A DNA stretch of 27,289 nucleotides from Eubacteriaceae bacterium (GTDB taxonomy: Bacteria; Bacillota; Clostridia; Eubacteriales; Alkalibacteraceae): assembly GCA_003446375.1 (NCBI GenBank), contig DMAW01000097.1:1-27289 (forward strand), given 5' to 3'. Every line of letters begins with the position of its first letter. The stretch's first letter is position 1. The notes below the pieces were generated by a model. That model saw only the letters and a program-made list of their open reading frames with translations. It made no database searches and had not been told where the DNA came from. This document shows positions 6,341 to 12,897 of this stretch, one piece after another. A program made the translations under genes and the position numbers.

Positions 6341-7189
6341 ATGAAAAACATCGGATTGTATATAAATACAGGGAAGAGAGACTGCTTTAGAAATGCTATG
6401 AGCATTATAGAAATTTTAAATAATAAGGGTGTAAAAGTCCTTAGCGCCGAAAATATAAGAGGATTAATGGAGCATCCCGGATTGGTCATAGATGAAAAGT
6501 TAATGTTCAATTCGGCTGATTGCATCATAGTTCTCGGAGGCGACGGCACTATACTCGAGGCTGTGAGGAAGATTAAAAACAGCACGATACCTTTGTTTGG
6601 AATCAACTTTGGAAAACTGGGTTTTCTAGCCGAGGTTGAGGAAAGAGATATACCTATTTGCATCGACAATCTTCTCCAAGGAAATTATGAGATTGAAGAG
6701 AGAATGATGATCGATATGGAGATCGCTGGACTTTCTCGAGAGAAGAAGTTTACGGCTCTAAATGATATAGTTGTAAGCAGGGGCGCTAACACCAGATTGA
6801 TAGATATAAAGGTGTTTGGAAATGAGAATCTTATAGAAGAATACAGGGCGGATGGTCTGATAATATCTACGCCTACAGGTTCAACTGCATATTCTCTTTC
6901 GGCGGGAGGACCTATAATAGAGCCATCAAACGACAGCTTGCTAGTTATCACGCCAATCTGTCCTCATTCTTTGCATAACAGAAGCATCGTGCTGGATGCA
7001 AAAAAAACCATAAGGATCGAAACTGAATCCAAAGTCAAAAATGTCGTAGCTGTAGATGGGCAGAGGTTTCTGGACATAAGCGGGAATTCGATTTTCATGC
7101 GCAAATCAAAAGAAACGGTCAAGTTGATAAAATTCAAAGGCAATAATTTCTTTGAGATATTGAGAAGAAAGTTATCAGAACGCATATAA
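6341..7189 (+). CDS. nadK: NAD kinase
   Basis: A 282-residue ATP-NAD kinase, which phosphorylates NAD to NADP in the cytosol. Diagnostic motifs are GGDGT at 66-70, NDIVVSRG, and DGLIISTPTGSTAYSLSAGGPI, with ICPHSLHNRSIVL near the C-terminal beta-sandwich domain. Length is normal for the short bacterial form. The ATG follows a GGCGGGG site 5 nt upstream. Located between tlyA and argR as in many Clostridia. Confidence 0.96.
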   Translation: MKNIGLYINTGKRDCFRNAMSIIEILNNKGVKVLSAENIRGLMEHPGLVIDEKLMFNSADCIIVLGGDGTILEAVRKIKNSTIPLFGINFGKLGFLAEVEERDIPICIDNLLQGNYEIEERMMIDMEIAGLSREKKFTALNDIVVSRGANTRLIDIKVFGNENLIEEYRADGLIISTPTGSTAYSLSAGGPIIEPSNDSLLVITPICPHSLHNRSIVLDAKKTIRIETESKVKNVVAVDGQRFLDISGNSIFMRKSKETVKLIKFKGNNFFEILRRKLSERI

Positions 7190-7212
7190 AGAAAATGTGA
7201 GGAGCGTATTAT

Positions 7213-7662
7213 ATGAAAGTAGCCAGACAAACTAAAATATTGGAGCTTATTGAAAATAAAGAAATCGAGACCCAGGATGAACTCGCTAGGCAACTTAAGG
7301 AATCCGGATTTCATGTAACTCAAGCCACTGTATCTAGAGATATAAAAGAAATGCGACTTATCAAAATAATGGGCAAGGATGGAAAACACAGGTATGCTCC
7401 ATTTAGAGATACGGGAAATCAGTTGAGCGAGAGGATTGTAAATGTCTTTAGAGAATCGGTAGTCAGCGTGGATTATAGCGGCAATTTAGTAGTTATTAAG
7501 ACTTTTTCAGGTGGAGCGATGGCTGCTTCGGTGGCAATCGATTCCATGGAATGGTCTGATATAGTAGGATGCCTAGCAGGGGACGACACCATATTTGTAG
7601 CTATCAGAAACCCGGAAAAAGTGACGGAAGTTGTCGAAAAGTTTAAAAAGCTAATGAAATAA
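7213..7662 (+). CDS. argR: Arginine repressor ArgR/AhrC
   Basis: A 149-residue ArgR. The N-terminal winged helix-turn-helix spans about residues 1-70 (KVARQTKILELIENKEIETQ; VTQATVSRDIKEMRLIK is the recognition-helix region). The C-terminal hexamerisation and arginine-binding domain has GGAMAASVAIDSMEW and CLAGDDTIFVAIR, with the conserved GDD that contacts arginine. It represses arginine biosynthesis and activates catabolism in an arginine-dependent way. GAGGAG lies about 9 nt before the ATG. The nadK-argR-recN order is standard. Confidence 0.96.
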   Translation: MKVARQTKILELIENKEIETQDELARQLKESGFHVTQATVSRDIKEMRLIKIMGKDGKHRYAPFRDTGNQLSERIVNVFRESVVSVDYSGNLVVIKTFSGGAMAASVAIDSMEWSDIVGCLAGDDTIFVAIRNPEKVTEVVEKFKKLMK

Positions 7663-7680
7663 TGCTTGAGGGAGGTCTTC

Positions 7681-9366
7681 ATGCTCACTGAACTGAACAT
7701 TAAAAATTTTGCTTTGATTGACAATGTAATGATCGAGTTTTATACAGGTTTTAACGTGATCACCGGAGAAACCGGTGCGGGAAAGTCCATAATATTAAAT
7801 GCCTTGATGCTATCGCTTGGATCCAGAGGAAATAAGGACATGATAAAAAGAGGCAAGGATAAGTTGCTGGTTCAAGCAATGTTTTCTTTTAAAGAAATCC
7901 CTGAAGAGATAGCTCGCTTAATTAATGAAATAGGGGCAGATGAGAACGATCAACTCATCCTATCTAGAGAGCTTCATTTAAATGGCAGAAATGTTTGCAG
8001 AATAAATGGCATCTTAGTAAATGTCAACGACCTGAAAAGAGTGGGAGATAGGTTAGTTGACATACACAGCCAAAGAGACCACAACCTGATATTAAAAAAA
8101 GAAGAACACGTAAAAATATTAGATACCTATGGAAAACAGAAAATGCAAGAACAGAAAAAAAGAGTCAATGAATTATATTGCGATTGGGTCAGCATAAAAA
8201 ATCAGAAGGCAGATTTAATAAAGCTGGTTTCTAATATGGAAAGGGAATTGGATATATTAAGGTTCCAATTTAATGAAATTTCTGCTGTGGATTTTGAACA
8301 AGATGAAGATGAGCAATTAGAAAACAAGATAAAGATCTTGGGAAATTCGGAGATATTATTTAACCAATCAAACCAAGCGTATGAGTGGCTATATAGTGGC
8401 GATGGCTCTGCTATGGAACAATTGGGAAAGTCAAAGGACAGCATTGAGGAAATGGCGAGAGTAGATTCGGCTGTTGGAGATATCCTTGATAGGTTAAGCG
8501 ATGTCATGGCAAACTTGGAAGACGTTTCTTTCACCATAAGAAATTACAAAGAAGATATTGTGTTCGACGACACCGAGCTTGATGCTTTGCAGCATAAACT
8601 CAACAAGTTGATGAATTTAAAGAGAAAATACGGTCCGGAGCTTGCAGATGTATCAGAGTACAAAAAAACTCTTGCTGAAAAAATAGAGCAGATAGAAAAA
8701 CGAGAAATATATATTGACGAATTGGATCAAAAACTTAAATCTGCAAAGGAAATGTATCTTGAACAAGCATTGATTCTTAGTGATTTAAGACAAGAATTCG
8801 GTGTGGCTTTTTCGAAAGATATCAATTGGCACTTAAAAGAATTGGCTATGGAAAATGCTGAGTTCAAAGTCGTTTCCAAAAGATTTTTAGATGAAGAACA
8901 CTTCAAATCTGATGGAATCGATGATATAGAATTTTACGTAAGAACCAATGTGGGAGAAGAAATCAAACCTTTGATCAAAATTGCATCGGGCGGAGAGGTA
9001 TCAAGGATGATGCTGGCTATAAAAAGCGCGATAAGCGATGCCTACAGCATATCTACGATGGTATTTGACGAGATAGATACCGGTATAAGCGGAAATGCAG
9101 CCGGTGCGGTAGGCGCAAAGTTAAAGGAACTAAGCAAAAATCATCAAATAATAAGCATTACACATTTGCCTCAAATCGCTTCTATGGCAGAAGCTCATTT
9201 TGAAGTCTTGAAAAAAGTTCAAGGCAATATGACCACTACTTCTTTTGACCTTTTAAGCAAAGAAAGGCGCGTCAAAACCATAGCGATGATGATAGACGGA
9301 AGTCAGACGCAAAAAAGTCTGGAGCATGCAAAAGAAATACTAATGAGAAATAGTCCGAAAAAGTAA
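7681..9366 (+). CDS. recN: DNA repair protein RecN
   Basis: A 561-residue SMC-like ATPase acting early at DNA double-strand breaks. Walker A GETGAGKS lies at 29-36; long helical coiled-coil arms occupy about 150-360; the ABC signature ASGGEVSRMM and Walker B MVFDEIDTGISG lie in the C-terminal half, followed by ISITHLPQIASMA. Length is typical. ATG 7681 is chosen with GGGAGG (7670-7675) upstream; an in-frame TTG at 7666 would lie before that site. In spore formers spoIVB and spo0A usually follow; here they do not. Confidence 0.96.
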   Translation: MLTELNIKNFALIDNVMIEFYTGFNVITGETGAGKSIILNALMLSLGSRGNKDMIKRGKDKLLVQAMFSFKEIPEEIARLINEIGADENDQLILSRELHLNGRNVCRINGILVNVNDLKRVGDRLVDIHSQRDHNLILKKEEHVKILDTYGKQKMQEQKKRVNELYCDWVSIKNQKADLIKLVSNMERELDILRFQFNEISAVDFEQDEDEQLENKIKILGNSEILFNQSNQAYEWLYSGDGSAMEQLGKSKDSIEEMARVDSAVGDILDRLSDVMANLEDVSFTIRNYKEDIVFDDTELDALQHKLNKLMNLKRKYGPELADVSEYKKTLAEKIEQIEKREIYIDELDQKLKSAKEMYLEQALILSDLRQEFGVAFSKDINWHLKELAMENAEFKVVSKRFLDEEHFKSDGIDDIEFYVRTNVGEEIKPLIKIASGGEVSRMMLAIKSAISDAYSISTMVFDEIDTGISGNAAGAVGAKLKELSKNHQIISITHLPQIASMAEAHFEVLKKVQGNMTTTSFDLLSKERRVKTIAMMIDGSQTQKSLEHAKEILMRNSPKK

Positions 9367-9395
9367 AAAACATGAAAAAACATCAAAGGATTGCT

Positions 9396-9423
9396 TTGTA
9401 ATGTTATACGTATGTGATAAAAT
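9396..9423 (+). promoter_or_regulatory. Candidate promoter for pduL
   Basis: TTGTAA (9396-9401), a 16-nt spacer and TAAAAT (9418-9423) preceded by TGA (extended -10) lie in the 90-nt recN-pduL gap, about 33 nt before the start codon. No intrinsic terminator is visible after recN, so readthrough is also possible. Confidence 0.45.
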
Positions 9424-9456
9424 ATTTTTAGTAATAGTCATATGGAGGCGTAAATA

Positions 9457-10026
9457 ATGAAAATAATGGTACCGATAGCTATGTCGAATAGGCATATACA
9501 CTTATCACAAAAAGATTTAGAGATTTTATTTGGAGAAGGACATGAGTTGACAAAGTTCAAAGATCTTTCTCAGCCCGGGCAATATGCTTGTGAAGAGAAG
9601 GTAGATATAACCGGACCTAAAGGAACAATCAAAGGCGTTAGAATTCTTGGCCCTGTAAGACCTGAAACCCAACTTGAAGTTTCAGTTGCAGACAGTTTTG
9701 CACTTGGAGTAAAGCCACCGGTAAGAGATTCAGGAGATATTAAAGATTCTCCGGGAGTTACCCTGACAGGTCCTAAAGGTCAAGTAGAGATTCCTGAGGG
9801 CGCAATAGTAGCTTCAAGACACATACACATGCACACTTCAGATGCTGAAAAATTTGGACTTAATGATAAAGATGAGGTTCAGGTCAAGGTTGACGGAAAA
9901 AGAGGACTTATCTTTGACAATGTGCTTGTTAGAGTCAGTGATAAATATGCATTGGAGATGCATGTCGATGTTGAGGAAGGAAATGCGGCAGGAGTCAAAA
10001 ACGGACAAATGGTGGAGATCCTTTAA
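9457..10026 (+). CDS. pduL: PduL-type phosphate acyltransferase (phosphotransacetylase-like)
   Basis: A 189-residue PduL/PTAC family protein, interconverting acyl-CoA and acyl phosphate. The two pseudo-repeat beta-barrel halves each carry the zinc-binding His motif: SNRHIHLS (H13, H15) and ASRHIHMH (H122, H124, H126). Other conserved blocks are ITGPKG, ILGPVRPETQLEVS and VADSFALG. It lacks the N-terminal encapsulation extension seen in microcompartment PduL, and no shell genes are nearby, so it is probably cytosolic, perhaps the housekeeping phosphotransacetylase for acetate and ATP formation as in some acetogens (inference). GGAGG lies about 9 nt before the ATG; it is flanked by its own promoter and terminator. 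Confidence 0.93.
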   Translation: MKIMVPIAMSNRHIHLSQKDLEILFGEGHELTKFKDLSQPGQYACEEKVDITGPKGTIKGVRILGPVRPETQLEVSVADSFALGVKPPVRDSGDIKDSPGVTLTGPKGQVEIPEGAIVASRHIHMHTSDAEKFGLNDKDEVQVKVDGKRGLIFDNVLVRVSDKYALEMHVDVEEGNAAGVKNGQMVEIL

Positions 10027-10041
10027 TCTTAAATCAAGCTT

Positions 10042-10068
10042 AAAAGCCCTTGTGAAGAGGGCTTTTTT
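10042..10068 (+). terminator. Intrinsic terminator after pduL
   Basis: A 9-bp stem AAAAGCCCT (10042-10050) / AGGGCTTTT (10058-10066), a 7-nt loop and a T-run (10063-10068), starting 15 nt after the pduL stop. Confidence 0.85.
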
Positions 10069-10069
10069 C

Positions 10070-10098
10070 TTGCCTGAAATAATATTTGCAAATATAAT
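10070..10098 (+). promoter_or_regulatory. Candidate promoter for lgt
   Basis: TTGCCT (10070-10075), 17-nt spacer, TATAAT (10093-10098), placed immediately after the pduL terminator and 32 nt before the lgt start. Confidence 0.55.
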
Positions 10099-10130
10099 GG
10101 TGTTATGACAAAAAACGAGGAGTGATAGCT

Positions 10131-10886
10131 ATGCCTGATCCGATAGCATTCAGTATATTCGGTTTGGAAGTAAGGTGGTACGGTATACTGATTTCATCGG
10201 CCATTTTGATAGGGATTCTGATAGCGACATATAGAGGCAAGAAACAGGGAATAATAAGTGACGACATATTAGATATCGTTCTGGTGAGCATACCAGCAGC
10301 AATGATAGGGGCGAGGCTCTACTATGTAGCCTTTAAGTTGGATTACTACTTGTCGAATCCAAGAGAGATATTCATGATTTGGGAAGGTGGCCTTGCAATC
10401 CATGGTGGATTGATAGGAGCATTTTTAGCAGGATATATGGTTTGCCGAGTCAAAAAAATAAGCTTTTTGAAGATTCTAGACGTATTTGCTCCCACTTTTC
10501 CTTTGGGGCAGAGCATCGGCAGATGGGGGAATTTCTTCAACCAGGAGGCTTACGGTGCAGAAACCGACTTGCCTTGGGCAATTACAGTTATCGATCCGAT
10601 AAAAGGACTGATTCAAGTGCACCCAACTTTTTTATACGAATCCATATGGAATCTTTTGGTGCTTGGCATTATCCTTTTATACGAAAAGACCAGAAAAAAA
10701 ATTGATGGTGAACTCATCCTTATTTATGGAATCTATTACTCTGTGGGAAGATTTTTTATAGAAGGCCTGCGGACGGACAGTTTGATGTTTATGAATATAA
10801 GAGTAGCTCAGTTAATGAGCTTTGGGGTGATAGTAATATGTACTCTGTATCTAAAGAAAATAAGAAGTCAGAATAAGTTGAAATAA
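10131..10886 (+). CDS. lgt: Prolipoprotein diacylglyceryl transferase
   Basis: A 251-residue polytopic membrane enzyme that moves diacylglyceryl from phosphatidylglycerol to the lipobox cysteine, the first step in lipoprotein maturation. Motifs are the N-terminal PIAFSIFGLEVRWYG, GGLAIHGGLIGA with H91, the Lgt signature GQSIGRWGNFFNQEAYG with R131 and E139, HPTFLYES, and RTDSL near the C-terminus. About seven membrane segments are visible. ATG 10131 is preferred to GTG 10122, since the GAGGAG site (10117-10122) overlaps the latter. Monocistronic: promoter and terminator flank it. Confidence 0.95.
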   Translation: MPDPIAFSIFGLEVRWYGILISSAILIGILIATYRGKKQGIISDDILDIVLVSIPAAMIGARLYYVAFKLDYYLSNPREIFMIWEGGLAIHGGLIGAFLAGYMVCRVKKISFLKILDVFAPTFPLGQSIGRWGNFFNQEAYGAETDLPWAITVIDPIKGLIQVHPTFLYESIWNLLVLGIILLYEKTRKKIDGELILIYGIYYSVGRFFIEGLRTDSLMFMNIRVAQLMSFGVIVICTLYLKKIRSQNKLK

Positions 10887-10921
10887 AAAATGAGCCTGTT
10901 GATCTGCAGGCTTGTTTTTTT
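10885..10921 (+). terminator. Intrinsic terminator after lgt
   Basis: Core stem AGCCTG (10893-10898) / CAGGCT (10907-10912) with an 8-nt loop. It is extended by upstream A residues that can pair with the T-run at 10915-10921. It starts at the lgt stop codon. Confidence 0.8.
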
Positions 10922-10956
10922 ATTTGCAAAAAAATAGCTTGGCGACTCAAATAATC

Positions 10957-10985
10957 TTGTACAAAGTGGGGGATAGTGGTATAAT
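10957..10985 (+). promoter_or_regulatory. Promoter of the dcw cluster (PmraZ)
   Basis: TATAAT at 10980-10985 with a TTGTAC -35-like box at 10957-10962 and a 17-nt spacer. The predicted start is near 10992, about 25 nt before the mraZ ATG. It lies inside the phased GG repeats, so MraZ bound there should block polymerase. Confidence 0.6.
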
Positions 10986-11011
10986 ATGGCTAATAGTGGG
11001 GGATCGGGGTG
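10965..11011 (+). promoter_or_regulatory. Putative MraZ operator: five 10-bp-phased GG-rich boxes
   Basis: TGG occurs at 10967, 10977, 10987 and 10997, and a GGG block at about 11006-11009, an exact 10-bp period. Two boxes are identical ten-mers, AGTGGGGGAT at 10965-10974 and 10995-11004. Known MraZ operators are TGGGN-type direct repeats at 10-bp spacing just upstream of mraZ. These boxes overlap the spacer and -10 of PmraZ and the early transcript, consistent with autorepression. Confidence 0.7.
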
Positions 11012-11016
11012 TCGAA

Positions 11017-11448
11017 ATGTTCATTGGTGAATATCAACACAACATCGATATAAAAGGAAGACTTATAATTCCTTCTAAATTCAGAGAGCAACTCGGTGAA
11101 AAATTTATCGTAACTAAAGGTTTGGATAAATGTCTTTTTGTATTTCCCATGGACGAATGGTCAAAATTCGAAGAAAAAATCAGAACCCTTCCCATATCGA
11201 GCAAAGATGCCCGGGCATTTTCTAGATTTTTCTTTGCAGGAGCTGCGCAATGCGAGCTTGACAAGCAAGGAAGAATCATGATTCCTTCCAATCTGAGAGA
11301 TTATGCAGGAATAGATAAAGAAACGTTCATTATAGGAGTTTCGGCAAGGCTGGAAATTTGGAACAGCAATACATGGAATGACTACAATGGAGAAGACGAC
11401 TTAAGTTATGATGCCATAGCTGAAAAGATGGCGATGCTTGGAATATGA
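11017..11448 (+). CDS. mraZ: Transcriptional regulator MraZ
   Basis: A 143-residue MraZ made of two AbrB/SpoVT-like swapped-hairpin domains, each with a DxxxR motif: DIKGRLIIP (about 11-19) and DKQGRIMIP (about 82-90). It binds the repeats upstream of its own gene and represses the dcw cluster. ATG 11017 begins the conserved MFIGEYQHNID; the open frame continues upstream to 10912, but that stretch covers the terminator and promoter and is not coding. rsmH follows after 13 nt. Confidence 0.96.
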   Translation: MFIGEYQHNIDIKGRLIIPSKFREQLGEKFIVTKGLDKCLFVFPMDEWSKFEEKIRTLPISSKDARAFSRFFFAGAAQCELDKQGRIMIPSNLRDYAGIDKETFIIGVSARLEIWNSNTWNDYNGEDDLSYDAIAEKMAMLGI

Positions 11449-11461
11449 CGGGGGCGATCGT

Positions 11462-12397
11462 ATGAAAATGAAACATGAAAGCGTTATGCTAAATGAATGC
11501 ATAGGGCATCTCAATATAAAAAAAGATGGGATATACGTAGATTGCACCCTGGGAGGAGCTGGCCACAGCTATGAAATTTGCAAGCGTCTCAGCGAAAAGG
11601 GAACGCTTATAGGTATTGACCAAGACGACTATGCCCTTGGAAGGGCAAAAAAAAGGCTTGAATCATTTGAATGCACAAGATTTTACGCAAGGAGTAATTT
11701 CAGCGATATAAAATCAGTTCTAAAGGACCTGGGAATCGGCAAAGTAGACGGGATACTCATGGACTTAGGAGTCTCGTCTTTCCAACTCGATGATAAAAGC
11801 AGAGGGTTCTCGTACAACGCAGATGCCAGACTGGATATGCGAATGGACAATAGAAACCCCATAAGTGCATGGGAAGTGGTAAACCAATATCCTCAGGAAA
11901 AAATATATAGAATCATAAAAGAATACGGCGAAGAAAAATTTGCAAAAAAAATAGCAGCGCTGATTGTATCAGAAAGAGAAAAAAAGACCATTGATACGAC
12001 CTTTCAACTATCAGAAACGATTAAGTCTGCGATACCTGCTAAATTTAGAAGGGAAGGGCCTCATCCTGCTCGCAGGACTTTTCAAGCAATAAGAATAGAG
12101 GTCAACAACGAATTGGGAATTTTGATCGACTCTATTGAAGACGGAGTGGAGAGCTTGGCTTCAGGAGGGCGAATTGCCATAATAACTTTTCATTCTTTAG
12201 AAGATAGGATCGTAAAACAAAAATTCAAGCAGCTGAATGACCCATGTACCTGTCCGTCGGACTTTCCGATATGTCAATGTGGCGAAGTTCCTAAGGTCAG
12301 ATTAATTACTAGAAAGCCTCTTTACCCAACTGAAGAAGAGATAAATGATAATCCAAGATCCAGAAGCGCGAAGTTGAGAGTAGCGGAAAAAATTTAA
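11462..12397 (+). CDS. rsmH: 16S rRNA (cytosine-1402-N4)-methyltransferase
   Basis: A 311-residue RsmH (MraW), which N4-methylates C1402 of 16S rRNA in the P site. It has the SAM-binding DCTLGGAGHS at 27-36, GIDQDDYAL, DGILMDLGVSSFQLDD, RGFSYNADARLDMRMD, and the C-terminal FHSLEDRIVKQ and NPRSRSAKLR blocks. ATG 11462 gives the usual N-terminus; the in-frame TTG at 11438 lies inside mraZ. The ribosome-binding site (GGGGG at 11450-11454) is modest. Confidence 0.97.
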   Translation: MKMKHESVMLNECIGHLNIKKDGIYVDCTLGGAGHSYEICKRLSEKGTLIGIDQDDYALGRAKKRLESFECTRFYARSNFSDIKSVLKDLGIGKVDGILMDLGVSSFQLDDKSRGFSYNADARLDMRMDNRNPISAWEVVNQYPQEKIYRIIKEYGEEKFAKKIAALIVSEREKKTIDTTFQLSETIKSAIPAKFRREGPHPARRTFQAIRIEVNNELGILIDSIEDGVESLASGGRIAIITFHSLEDRIVKQKFKQLNDPCTCPSDFPICQCGEVPKVRLITRKPLYPTEEEINDNPRSRSAKLRVAEKI

Positions 12398-12417
12398 TCA
12401 AAAAAGGAGTGTTTGTT

Positions 12418-12882
12418 GTGGTAATCTCTGAAAAAAAGCTTTATAATTATTATTTAGAAGATGACGATATCGCGATTGCAAGAATCAGAGACAAATACGA
12501 AAAAAGACGACGCATGAAAGGAAGCACCAAGATAAAATGTCTATTATTCGTAACCACTCTTTTTTTATTAGGAATGGGAGTGCTGTTTCAGCATTCCAGG
12601 ATAAATGCCGTAAATAAGGATATCGTGCAACTAGAAAAAGATTTAAAAGAAATTCAGATGATCAACGATACAAAAGAAGGTCAGCTATTGTCAAGCTTGG
12701 ATTTGAATTACATAGAAAGCTATGCAAAAGAAGAGCTGGGAATGATTGAGCCTGATGGAGAACAATACACCTATATGGCATTGTCAAATGGCGCTCAGGT
12801 AGTTAAAAGCGATCTAGAGTCGGAAAGTGCCCAAAATGATGAAAGCAAGCTAGTTTCATGGATTGTCAATTTGATCAACTGA
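12418..12882 (+). CDS. ftsL: FtsL-like septum formation protein
   Basis: A 154-residue bitopic membrane protein: an acidic then very basic cytoplasmic N-terminus (about 1-39), one transmembrane helix at about 40-58 (CLLFVTTLFLLGMGVLF), then an extracytoplasmic coiled coil (about 60-95) and a conserved-looking SYAKEELGMIEPD segment as in FtsL/DivIC. FtsL proteins diverge strongly; the call rests on topology and position between rsmH and the septal PBP. GTG 12418 is chosen because AAAGGAG lies about 8 nt before it; a GTG at 12409 overlaps that site. It likely acts with FtsQ to activate FtsW-PBP. Confidence 0.8.
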   Translation: MVISEKKLYNYYLEDDDIAIARIRDKYEKRRRMKGSTKIKCLLFVTTLFLLGMGVLFQHSRINAVNKDIVQLEKDLKEIQMINDTKEGQLLSSLDLNYIESYAKEELGMIEPDGEQYTYMALSNGAQVVKSDLESESAQNDESKLVSWIVNLIN

Positions 12883-12897
12883 TATGGAGGTACTAAA

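Noticed and set aside
9361..9390. A-rich near repeat (GAAAAAACAT-like) after recN as a possible terminator or repeat element
   Set aside because: No inverted repeat with a stem is present; it is simple A-rich sequence.
9842..10108. An 88-codon plus-strand ORF overlapping the end of pduL
   Set aside because: It is a frame-shifted shadow of pduL that runs through the terminator and lgt promoter; no domain is recognisable.
10379..10705. A 108-codon plus-strand ORF inside lgt
   Set aside because: It is an alternate frame of a gene with all Lgt motifs; no ribosome-binding site or protein-like composition.
10912..11016. Upstream extension of the mraZ open frame
   Set aside because: The stretch contains the lgt terminator tail, the promoter and the MraZ operator; the conserved protein begins at the ATG at 11017.
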